From Dysgonomonas sp. BGC7 (GTDB lineage: Bacteria; Bacteroidota; Bacteroidia; Bacteroidales; Dysgonomonadaceae), in NCBI RefSeq assembly GCF_001261735.1, contig NZ_CVRP01000013.1, positions 62,001 to 126,000 on the forward strand: DNA of 64,000 bases, written 5' to 3'. The notes beneath the pieces were generated by a model, which was not told the DNA's origin, searched no databases, and was given only the letters and a program-made list of their open reading frames with translations. Position numbers and translations under genes: made by a program. Shown here one piece after another: positions 50,223-58,173 of the stretch (its first letter is position 1; every line of letters begins with the position of its first letter).

Positions 50223-52700
50223 ATGGCAAAGAAACCTGTTCAAAAAAAGAAAAAACAAGATAGTAAAATAGATTCATTCTTCGAATTTGTAAAAAAAGAG
50301 AGAACTCGATTCCTTTTAGGAGTATGCCTTGCTTTTATAGGTGCATATATACTGTTGGGTGAAATCTCATTTTTTGCAACGGGAGCGGCTGACCAAAGTA
50401 AAGTTGTGAACAGGTCTTTTTTCGATCTCATTTCACATAAACAGGTCATAAGCAACTGGACAGGCGTTGCAGGAGCATTTCTAGCCGAGAAGTTTATCAA
50501 TCAATGGTTTGGCATCTTCTCTCTACTCATCCCTGTATATTTTATACTCATGGGATTGAAACTGATGAGAGTAGTCAATATTTCTGCTATCCGCACATTC
50601 CTCCTATTGGCTTTTGCCATGATATGGGGATCTATAACAAGTGCGTTTCTTTTGTCACGTATTTTCCCCGACAGTCACATTATATGGGGCGGGGCACACG
50701 GACATTATATAGAACAAACGCTAGAGGCAGCATTGGGGATTCCTGGCGTACTGATGGTTATTGTATTACTCCTTATTATATTTCTTGTTATCACAAAAAA
50801 AGCTTCAATGGAGTTTTTCAGAGGACTATTCAAGAATCCTTTAAAAAGTAACTCTCCCGAGGATATAGATCCCGAATTGGATAATCTATATGAAGAAGAG
50901 GAGGAAGAAGAGCCTGTGAAAGAGAAAAAGAATTGGCTATCCTTATTCAAAAGGAAGAAAAAAGAAGAAAATGGAAATGACAATTACGAAGAAGAAGTTA
51001 TTCCTGTCGAAACCTCTCGGAACAAAGTTCCCGACACAACCCTCATAGTCGATCAGGATTTTGAAATCGTTATTCCTCAAGATGAAGAATTCGTAGAGCC
51101 GACTAATACAGAAAAAAAATCTGAACTTGTACAAAAGGATACCACAGAAAATATCGACGATATTCTTCCCGAAGAAGGAATGGAAGAGATGGAAGATTAT
51201 GATCCGACAAAAGACCTTTCAAACTTTCATTTTCCATCATCAGATCTGTTGAAAGTATATGACAGTACTGGGAAAGGAGTAGATATGGAAGAGCAAAATG
51301 CCAATAAGAGTAAAATTATTACAACATTACAGAATTATGGTATCGAAATCACTTCCATAAAGGCAACTGTAGGGCCTACAATCACCCTATACGAGATAGT
51401 ACCCAAAGCAGGAGTGCGTATTTCTAAAATAAGGAATCTGGAAGATGACATCGCTCTAAGCCTTTCGGCTCTAGGTATTCGTATCATTGCACCTATGCCG
51501 GGAAAAGGTACAATCGGGATAGAGGTTCCGAACAAAGATCCACAGATAGTTTCCATGCAGTCGGTAATTGCTTCCCGCAAATTTCAGGAGAGTAACTATG
51601 ACCTCCCTGTCGCACTAGGCAAGACAATTACAAATGAAATTTTCATGTTTGACCTTTGCAAGATGCCACACCTTCTCGTTGCAGGAGCAACAGGGCAAGG
51701 AAAGTCTGTAGGACTCAATGCCATAATTACTTCTCTGCTCTACAAGAAGCATCCGGCAGAAATGAAGATGATTCTCGTAGACCCGAAGATGGTAGAATTC
51801 AATATCTATTCAAGAATAGAAAAGCACTATCTGGCAAAGCTACCGGATGCCGAAAAAGCAATCATCACAGATGTGAGTAAAGTAACTCAAACGCTCAACT
51901 CTCTGACCAAAGAAATGGACGACCGTTACGAACTGCTAATGAATGCAGGTGTGCGTAACATCAAAGAATATAACGAGAAGTTCCGTAAACGCCGGCTAAA
52001 TCCATTGAAAGGACACCGTTTTCTACCTTATCTGGTAATCATCATAGACGAGTTTGGCGATCTGATAATGACTGCCGGAAAAGAAATAGAAATGCCGATA
52101 GCACGTATAGCTCAGAAAGCGCGAGCTGTGGGTATGCACATGGTTATTGCAACACAGCGTCCGACCACGAATATAATAACAGGTACTATCAAAGCGAACT
52201 TTCCTGCACGTATGGCTTTCAGGGTGACATCACAGATAGACTCACGCACTATTCTCGACATGTCGGGAGCTAATCAGCTTATAGGACGAGGAGATATGCT
52301 ATTTTCGCAAGGAAGCGACCTAGTACGTATTCAGTGTGCATTTGTGGACACACCTGAGGTGGAAGGTATTGCCCAGTATATTGGTAACCAGCAGGGATAT
52401 ACCAGTGCTTTCGAACTACCTGAATATGTTGGCGAAGCTGGAGAAGAAAGGATAGGTAATATAGACCTCAACGATCGCGACCCTCTGTTTGACGAAGCTG
52501 CAAGGCTTATAGTAGTGCATCAACAAGGATCCACTTCCCTTATTCAGCGTAAATTCTCAATCGGGTACAATCGTGCAGGCAGACTGATGGATCAGCTCGA
52601 AGCAGCAGGCATTGTAGGTCCTGTGCAAGGAAGCAAACCCCGTGATGTCCTTATTGCTGACGAATATAGTCTTGAGCAAAAATTAAACTCGTTTATGTAA
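50223..52700 (+). CDS. ftsK: DNA translocase FtsK/SpoIIIE
   Basis: I chose ATG 50223 (MAKKPVQKKKKQD) over a TTG eleven codons earlier. The 825-residue protein has four N-terminal membrane helices (about 30-195), an acidic linker with a Glu run (about 215-350) and the motor domain. Walker A (GATGQGKSVG) lies at about 495 and a Walker B-like segment is YLVIIIDEFGDLIM. The C-terminal gamma domain (ARLIVVHQQGSTSLIQRKF...AGIVGPVQGSKPRDVLI) recognises DNA polarity signals. It couples chromosome segregation to division. The lolA-like gene follows in the same direction. Confidence 0.95.
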   Translation: MAKKPVQKKKKQDSKIDSFFEFVKKERTRFLLGVCLAFIGAYILLGEISFFATGAADQSKVVNRSFFDLISHKQVISNWTGVAGAFLAEKFINQWFGIFSLLIPVYFILMGLKLMRVVNISAIRTFLLLAFAMIWGSITSAFLLSRIFPDSHIIWGGAHGHYIEQTLEAALGIPGVLMVIVLLLIIFLVITKKASMEFFRGLFKNPLKSNSPEDIDPELDNLYEEEEEEEPVKEKKNWLSLFKRKKKEENGNDNYEEEVIPVETSRNKVPDTTLIVDQDFEIVIPQDEEFVEPTNTEKKSELVQKDTTENIDDILPEEGMEEMEDYDPTKDLSNFHFPSSDLLKVYDSTGKGVDMEEQNANKSKIITTLQNYGIEITSIKATVGPTITLYEIVPKAGVRISKIRNLEDDIALSLSALGIRIIAPMPGKGTIGIEVPNKDPQIVSMQSVIASRKFQESNYDLPVALGKTITNEIFMFDLCKMPHLLVAGATGQGKSVGLNAIITSLLYKKHPAEMKMILVDPKMVEFNIYSRIEKHYLAKLPDAEKAIITDVSKVTQTLNSLTKEMDDRYELLMNAGVRNIKEYNEKFRKRRLNPLKGHRFLPYLVIIIDEFGDLIMTAGKEIEMPIARIAQKARAVGMHMVIATQRPTTNIITGTIKANFPARMAFRVTSQIDSRTILDMSGANQLIGRGDMLFSQGSDLVRIQCAFVDTPEVEGIAQYIGNQQGYTSAFELPEYVGEAGEERIGNIDLNDRDPLFDEAARLIVVHQQGSTSLIQRKFSIGYNRAGRLMDQLEAAGIVGPVQGSKPRDVLIADEYSLEQKLNSFM

Positions 52701-52775
52701 GGATGAACAAACTCTCATCTTTAAACCTTTATTATATGCAATAGTCAAAGGAAGATAAGTAAATCAATATAACAT

Positions 52776-53414
52776 ATGAAGATAAAATTATTAGCCACAG
52801 CCATTTTCACTGTATTTTCGCTATCAGTCTCAGCTCAGAATGCGCGGGCTATACTCGACAAAGCATCCGAGACATATAACAATGCCGGAGGTGTAACCGC
52901 AACATTTACCCTCGATTCGAAAGATACGAAAGCAAAATCAACATATAGTTATGATGGTAAAGCATACATGAAAGGGAATAAGTTCAAAATAGAAATACCT
53001 GATGCCATCACATGGTTTGATGGAACTACTCAATGGGTATATATAAAAGATACTGAGGAAGTAAATGTTAGTACCCCTACAGGAGAAGAACTTCAGGCAA
53101 TAAGCCCGTCTGTACTCTTCAATATCTATAAAAAAGGATTCAATCTTAATTATAAAGGAGAAAAACGTATATCAGGAAAACTGTTACAAGAAATAGACCT
53201 TATCCCTCAAAAGAAAGGATCAGAGTTTACCAAGATTACAGTTTTAGTAAACAAAGCCAGTAGCACCTTTTGGAGAATAACACTGACAGACAAGGTAGGT
53301 ATTGAGAATATATTGACCATAAAGAACTATCAAACAGGAACCTCCATACAGGATTCAATATTTCAGTTCAATGCAAAAGACTATCCAAGAGTCGAAATTA
53401 TAGACCTTCGCTAA
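52776..53414 (+). CDS. lolA: LolA-like outer-membrane lipoprotein carrier
   Basis: The 212-residue protein has a signal peptide ending VSAQ. The LolA-type open beta-barrel follows: ILDKASETYNNAGGVTATFTL, GKAYMKGNKFKIEIPDAITWFDGTTQWVYI, then ISPSVLFNIYKKGFNLNY. The W-F-D-G-x-T-x-W-x-Y segment is a characteristic strand of the family. It would carry lipoproteins across the periplasm. Bacteroidetes encode several LolA-like proteins, so it may not be the only one. It follows ftsK by 75 bp, an order I recall from related genomes. Confidence 0.82.
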   Translation: MKIKLLATAIFTVFSLSVSAQNARAILDKASETYNNAGGVTATFTLDSKDTKAKSTYSYDGKAYMKGNKFKIEIPDAITWFDGTTQWVYIKDTEEVNVSTPTGEELQAISPSVLFNIYKKGFNLNYKGEKRISGKLLQEIDLIPQKKGSEFTKITVLVNKASSTFWRITLTDKVGIENILTIKNYQTGTSIQDSIFQFNAKDYPRVEIIDLR

Positions 53415-53526
53415 AATAGATATTGTTTATTGCTTAATAAAAAATAAGAACCGGATAAATTTGGGCAAAATCAATACATTCTATACCTTTATATAAAATA
53501 TAAACAAAACATATAATTGTAATAAT

Positions 53527-54468
53527 ATGAACGAAAAAGTACGTTGTCTTATCATTGGATCAGGTCCTGCGGGATATACAGCCGCTATTTATGCCTCAAG
53601 AGCAAACCTTTCACCTGTGTTGTATGAAGGAATACAACCCGGAGGACAGTTGACGACTACCACCGAAGTAGAAAACTTCCCAGGCTATCCAGAAGGAATC
53701 ACAGGGCCCGAACTTATGGAAGATCTGAAAAAACAAGCATCACGCTTTGGAGCCGATATCCGCTTTGGTATTGCTACAAGTGTTGACTTCAACTCTTATC
53801 CTCGTAAAGTAACTATAGATGGAGAAAAGATAATAGAAGCAAATAGCGTAATTATAGCAACCGGAGCCAGCGCCAAGTATCTTGGTTTAGCTGACGAAAC
53901 CAAATATGCCGGTATGGGAGTTTCTGCCTGTGCTACCTGCGATGGATTTTTCTACCGCAAAAAGACTGTAGCTGTAGTAGGAGGCGGAGATACTGCCTGT
54001 GAAGAGGCTATTTATCTGGCAGGATTGGCAGAGAAAGTATATCTGATTGTTCGCAAGCCATTCCTTCGTGCATCAAAAGTTATGCAAGACAGAGCCATAC
54101 AGAACCCGAAAATAGAAATTCTATTCGAATGTAATGCAGTAGGACTATTTGGAGATAACGGAGTGGAAGGTGCTCATATAGTGAAACATCAGGGAGAAGC
54201 CAATGAAGAAAAGTTCGATATTAAAATAGATGGATTCTTCCTTGCTATAGGGCACAAACCAAACACAGACATATTTAAAGGGCAAATCAATTTGGATTCT
54301 GTAGGTTACATTATCACAGAAGCCGGAACACCAAGAACATGTGTAGAAGGTGTGTTTGCCGCAGGAGATGTAGCAGACCCTCATTACCGACAAGCTATAA
54401 CAGCAGCAGGAACAGGATGTCAGGCTGCTATAGAAGCAGAAAGATACCTAAGCGAAAAAGGCTGGTAG
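53527..54468 (+). CDS. trxB: Thioredoxin reductase
   Basis: The 313-residue protein has the FAD site GSGPAGYTAAIYASRA (about 11-26), the redox pair CATC at 135-138, and the NADPH site VGGGDTACEEA (about 150-160). The second FAD motif is GVFAAGDVADPHYRQAITAAGTGCQAA near the end. It reduces thioredoxin with NADPH in the cytoplasm. It is closed by a strong terminator at 54494-54528. Confidence 0.96.
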   Translation: MNEKVRCLIIGSGPAGYTAAIYASRANLSPVLYEGIQPGGQLTTTTEVENFPGYPEGITGPELMEDLKKQASRFGADIRFGIATSVDFNSYPRKVTIDGEKIIEANSVIIATGASAKYLGLADETKYAGMGVSACATCDGFFYRKKTVAVVGGGDTACEEAIYLAGLAEKVYLIVRKPFLRASKVMQDRAIQNPKIEILFECNAVGLFGDNGVEGAHIVKHQGEANEEKFDIKIDGFFLAIGHKPNTDIFKGQINLDSVGYIITEAGTPRTCVEGVFAAGDVADPHYRQAITAAGTGCQAAIEAERYLSEKGW

Positions 54469-54493
54469 TTGCTCTTCTACTCAAAATATTATT

Positions 54494-54528
54494 AAAAGCC
54501 TATAGATGCACTTTCTATAGGCTTTTTT
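54494..54528 (+). terminator. Intrinsic terminator after trxB
   Basis: AAAAGCCTATAG (54494-54505) pairs with CTATAGGCTTTT (54515-54526), 12 bp, followed by TT and an AT-rich stretch. Confidence 0.85.
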
Positions 54529-54563
54529 ATTATTTTTAGACGTTGAATTAATTAAACCTGCAC

Positions 54564-55229
54564 ATGAACTGGAAGAACTATTTCTATTTCCAAAAAGGTG
54601 ATAAAACCGCCATTATATTACTGCTCATACTTATAAGTATAAGCGGCGTTTTCTATTTGGTGACACGGCCTCAAAAACAAACAGACACAGATGAAAAAGG
54701 CCAAGAACAAACACTCTTATTTGAAAAATTCCAGAAAGGATTAAAAGAGACCAAGCATACCGAATATATAGATAACAACACACACAATAACCCTTATAAG
54801 TACACCCCACGCCTACAAAAGCTAAAACAAGGAGAAACAATCGAATTAAACAGTGCAGACACTACAACATTGAAGACCATCCCCGGCATAGGTAGCGGAT
54901 TCGCCAACAGGATTGTAAAATACAGAAACTCTCTGGGAGGATTCTGCTATATAGACCAGCTAAAAGAAGTATGGGGAATGGACGATTTTCTCTTCAACGA
55001 TATTGTACCGTACATAAAAATAGAGGTCAAAGTGTCGAGAATAAAGGTCAATTCTACTGACTTTCGAGAACTCAACAAACACCCCTATATAAGCTACAAA
55101 CAGGCACAGGCAATAATAGATATAAGAAAAAGAAAAGGAAGTATAGAATCTATCAAACGTTTAACCTTACTGGATGAGTTTCCAGAAAAGGATATACTAC
55201 GCCTGACTCCTTACTTAGAGTTCGATTAA
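54564..55229 (+). CDS. ComEA-like helix-hairpin-helix DNA-binding protein
   Basis: The 221-residue protein has one N-terminal membrane helix (about 15-35, AIILLLILISISGVFYLVT) and a polar linker. Two helix-hairpin-helix units follow: IELNSADTTTLKTIPGIGSGFANRIVKYR at about 92-120, and a less typical one near 160-190 (VNSTDFRELNKHPYISYKQAQ). It would hold DNA at the outer face of the inner membrane. The gene ends 4 bp inside the end of the convergent LuxR-type gene. Confidence 0.85.
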   Translation: MNWKNYFYFQKGDKTAIILLLILISISGVFYLVTRPQKQTDTDEKGQEQTLLFEKFQKGLKETKHTEYIDNNTHNNPYKYTPRLQKLKQGETIELNSADTTTLKTIPGIGSGFANRIVKYRNSLGGFCYIDQLKEVWGMDDFLFNDIVPYIKIEVKVSRIKVNSTDFRELNKHPYISYKQAQAIIDIRKRKGSIESIKRLTLLDEFPEKDILRLTPYLEFD

Positions 55230-55876
55230 ATATAATAATCGGCCATATCTACTAATCCCGCGCGCATAGCATACTTTGTAGCCTCATGTATGTTATTCAC
55301 TTCCAGCTTTCTGAATATATTCTTTCGGTGAGTGATTATCGTGTGAAAGCTTATATTACGATGAGCAGCTATTTCTTTTGTCGTGTGCCCCAATGCAATC
55401 TCCTTCAATATTTCTTTCTCTGTAGCCGTAAGAATATGATCCAGTGTGTCTGATGCCGGCTTCTGAGTCTGGAGTAATTGATTTGTCACTCGCGCACAGA
55501 TAAACCGATCTTCCTTAAGAAGATGTAACAATCCCAAATTAATCTCATCCAGATCACATGATTTTAATACAACACTAAACGCTTCGCTACTAAAGACCAG
55601 CCGTCGAAGAAATTCATTTGTTAATTCTTCCGAAAAGAGTAACCAACGTGTATCAGGGAAACGATATCCTACATTCAGAAGCTCATCCACACTGGCAAAA
55701 TCAGAAAGAGTATAATCCAAAATAATAGCTACCTGAGAGTTTACAACCAGCCTTTTTATCAATTCGGCTTTTGTTTCCACGTGTTGTACAGAAGCAGTTC
55801 TTCTGGTCTCAGCCAAAAGAGCTTCTATCCCTATTCGTGTAATATCCTGCCTATCTATAATAACAACATCTTTCAT
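55226..55876 (-). CDS. LuxR/NarL-family response regulator-like protein
   Basis: The 216-residue protein has a degenerate receiver domain (MKDVVIIDRQDITRIGIEALL, with LDYT around residue 54 at the usual phosphorylation site). A LuxR-type helix-turn-helix follows, LTATEKEILKEIALGHTTKEIAAHRNISFHTIITHRKNIFRKL at about 149-192. The receiver lacks the normal D-D pair near the start, so phosphorylation may be weak. No histidine kinase is adjacent. The following gene on this strand is the esterase unit, but the genes are not tightly linked. Confidence 0.85.
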   Translation of the reverse strand: MKDVVIIDRQDITRIGIEALLAETRRTASVQHVETKAELIKRLVVNSQVAIILDYTLSDFASVDELLNVGYRFPDTRWLLFSEELTNEFLRRLVFSSEAFSVVLKSCDLDEINLGLLHLLKEDRFICARVTNQLLQTQKPASDTLDHILTATEKEILKEIALGHTTKEIAAHRNISFHTIITHRKNIFRKLEVNNIHEATKYAMRAGLVDMADYYI

Positions 55877-55912
55877 CCTGCCATTGTATATTTTATAAAC
55901 AAAGAAAAGAAA

Positions 55913-56734
55913 TTATTCCTGATCAAAAAACTTAGAGAAAAACTGTAATTGATAATCTACTGCGTTATTCCAATATTCGTGCGTATGCTTACCCGGACGT
56001 ATAATATAGTCATGGGGAATATTCCTATACAGCATTTCTTTATGTAGCTCTTCATTTACCTGATAAAAAAAGTCGTCTCTTCCACAGTCTATGATAATAG
56101 AAAGACTATTAGGCTCTATTTTATCCAATTGATTTATGACAGTATAACTATCCCAGATTGCAGTATTAGTTTTGTATGTTCCAAGCCTCTTTTTCATATC
56201 CCAATTGTTAGGAAAAGGACGTATATCCACACCTCCGCTCATAGAGCCGCATGCACCAAATACATCGGGATGATTTATTCCCAACCATAGGCCACCATGC
56301 CCGCCCATACTAAATCCTGTGACAGCACGACCTTTGGAAGAAGATATTGTTTTATAATTAGCATCAATATAGTTTACCAGTTCAGAACTTACATATGTCT
56401 CAAACTGCATTTTAGGATCGATCGGACTATCCCAATACCAACTGTTCTGACCATCGGGACATACAACAATCATCTGCCACTTTGATGCCTCCTGAGGTAG
56501 AGATTTCTTTGTTCTTCTTACCCAAGTATCATATGATCCACCATAACCATGAAGAAGGTATACTACGGGATATGTACGAGACGCTGATTTATCATAACCT
56601 TGGGGTAGAACAACTACATTTTTGATATTACGTCCCATTTTCTGACTAAACACCTCTATTGTATCCACTATCTGCGCCGAGATAGTACAGCATAGAAATA
56701 CTACAAACAAAAATAACAGACCAATTCTTTTCAT
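55913..56734 (-). CDS. Secreted esterase (feruloyl-esterase / S-formylglutathione hydrolase-like)
   Basis: The 273-residue alpha/beta-hydrolase has a signal peptide ending TISAQ. YPVVYLLHGYGGSYDTWV forms the oxyanion region and the nucleophile serine lies in VTGFSMGGHGGLWLG (about residue 143). The acid lies in IIIDCGRDDFF and the histidine in GKHTHEYW (about 253). Such periplasmic esterases often remove acyl groups from sugars. Its promoter region contains copy 3 of the 28-bp repeat. There is no clear operon partner. Confidence 0.85.
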   Translation of the reverse strand: MKRIGLLFLFVVFLCCTISAQIVDTIEVFSQKMGRNIKNVVVLPQGYDKSASRTYPVVYLLHGYGGSYDTWVRRTKKSLPQEASKWQMIVVCPDGQNSWYWDSPIDPKMQFETYVSSELVNYIDANYKTISSSKGRAVTGFSMGGHGGLWLGINHPDVFGACGSMSGGVDIRPFPNNWDMKKRLGTYKTNTAIWDSYTVINQLDKIEPNSLSIIIDCGRDDFFYQVNEELHKEMLYRNIPHDYIIRPGKHTHEYWNNAVDYQLQFFSKFFDQE

Positions 56735-56746
56735 TTCACATTCTAA

Positions 56747-56774
56747 TTTTAACTAAAACCTGACAAAGTTGTAC
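56747..56774. repeat. 28-bp dispersed repeat, copy 3
   Basis: This copy is identical to copy 2 (31117-31144) and one base different from copy 1. It lies 13 bp upstream of the esterase start codon, in the same orientation relative to the downstream minus-strand gene as copy 1 is to its gene. Confidence 0.75.
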
Positions 56775-56867
56775 ACTTTTCACCTCGTTTTCTTATCCCT
56801 TGTTTATTCTGTATTACCAAAACAATATACTCCTAAGTATAGATAAACAGACTGGTAACTGATAAGG

Positions 56868-57905
56868 TCAGCTACTAACCGATTTTGTTCCAAACGATTT
56901 CTTTACCCAGCGGGGTACAATCAAAGCCCCTACAAACAAATAATTATAATAGGTCAATAAACGCCATAGTAATACAATCAGAGGAACAACCCCTGCCAAT
57001 GGAATAAACTCACTGAGGTATTGCTTGAATATAAACTCACTAAATCCGCTTCCTCCAGGTGTAGGGCTCACCACCATTACTACCCACATCACAAACTGAC
57101 GGGCAAAAATCAACAGATTATCATGCACTTCGAAGAAAGCCATAAAAATAGCATTCACAACCAAATAACGAGAGCACCACGACAATATAGTCGCTATTAT
57201 CAAAGGATACCAATACGAAAGACCTTTTCCTCTGATTTCTCTCGAACTAACAATAATATCATCACCTGCTTTTGCCGCTCCCTTGTGCCAGCGGCGAAGC
57301 AATGGCAAACGGAAAATCTTTATTATCAGCCAGCGTATAGCCTGAGGCCTGAAAAAAAGACCTATGATAAGAAGTGTACATATCAACATCTTTATAATAT
57401 ACGCTGCAATAAATAGCACCAACACGCCCGACCCCAAAGCTGTATGATCAGCGAAAAGAGTATGAAATGGGAGAAACAGCAGCAAGATAGGAAAGGTTAT
57501 TATAAAAAACATCTCGTCGAGCAATAATGTAACAAACACCATTGCCGTACTTCGCCCCACAGGAATATTCTCTTTGGCCAAAAAGAGAACAGCCATACTC
57601 GAACCTCCCACGACAGAAGGTGTGATAGCTGTACCAAACTCGGCCAATAGAGTAACCTTAATACACTGCATCCACGAAAGCTGCTTTTCTGTGAGATAGC
57701 GATAACGGATCGTAAAGCCAATATCTCGCCCTAACATGAAAGCAAAAGCAACAAGAATCCAGAATATAGTATTACCCGTTATATTTATTTGATTCAGATC
57801 GTCAATATTGAATTCTCGGCTAAACATATAAGCAACTACCCCCAATCCTATAAAGGTTGGTAGCAATACTTTCCAAATACTAAACCCTGACGCCGTTTTT
57901 TCCAT
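56868..57905 (-). CDS. Flippase-like integral membrane protein (UPF0104 / MprF-N-like)
   Basis: I chose ATG 57905 (MEKTASGFSIWKVLLPT); the frame continues upstream to 58001, but those residues are poor in family pattern. The 345-residue protein has about eight membrane helices and family motifs: TIRYRYLTEKQ, FGTAITPSVVGGSSMAVLFLAKENIPVGRSTA, and SPTPGGSGFSEFIF. It belongs to the lysylphosphatidylglycerol-synthase N-terminal/flippase-like group, which moves lipids across membranes. Its substrate is not evident from context. Confidence 0.8.
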   Translation of the reverse strand: MEKTASGFSIWKVLLPTFIGLGVVAYMFSREFNIDDLNQINITGNTIFWILVAFAFMLGRDIGFTIRYRYLTEKQLSWMQCIKVTLLAEFGTAITPSVVGGSSMAVLFLAKENIPVGRSTAMVFVTLLLDEMFFIITFPILLLFLPFHTLFADHTALGSGVLVLFIAAYIIKMLICTLLIIGLFFRPQAIRWLIIKIFRLPLLRRWHKGAAKAGDDIIVSSREIRGKGLSYWYPLIIATILSWCSRYLVVNAIFMAFFEVHDNLLIFARQFVMWVVMVVSPTPGGSGFSEFIFKQYLSEFIPLAGVVPLIVLLWRLLTYYNYLFVGALIVPRWVKKSFGTKSVSS

Positions 57906-58030
57906 CTTACATTTGACAATTGTACAAAAATAAGAAACTTTCTCCTTTCTTTTTGTACATTTACAGTAAAGATATAATATGAAAATATTTACCTTTAACA
58001 ATAAACACTAATTATAACTGACTTTACATT

Positions 58031-58159
58031 ATGATAGATGGATTGGGGACAAGCGAAATTGTTATTTTCGGCATCATAGGAATCATTGTTTTAGTAATTC
58101 CAATTATATTTGTTATCGGAATTATAGTATGGTTCATTAAGCGCAACAAGAAAAAGTAA
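58031..58159 (+). CDS. Micro-protein with one membrane helix
   Basis: A 42-codon frame from ATG 58031 reads GLGTSEIVIFGIIGIIVLVI, then further hydrophobic residues and WFIKRNKKK. It is one or two membrane spans ending in a basic cytoplasmic tail. The pattern GxGTxEIVI resembles the start of TatA-type proteins, but the amphipathic helix is missing. It is 14 bp upstream of pbpC, which has a GTG start, so the two are likely coupled. Too short for firm assignment. Confidence 0.5.
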   Translation: MIDGLGTSEIVIFGIIGIIVLVIPIIFVIGIIVWFIKRNKKK

Positions 58160-58173
58160 ATCTCTGTAAAAGA

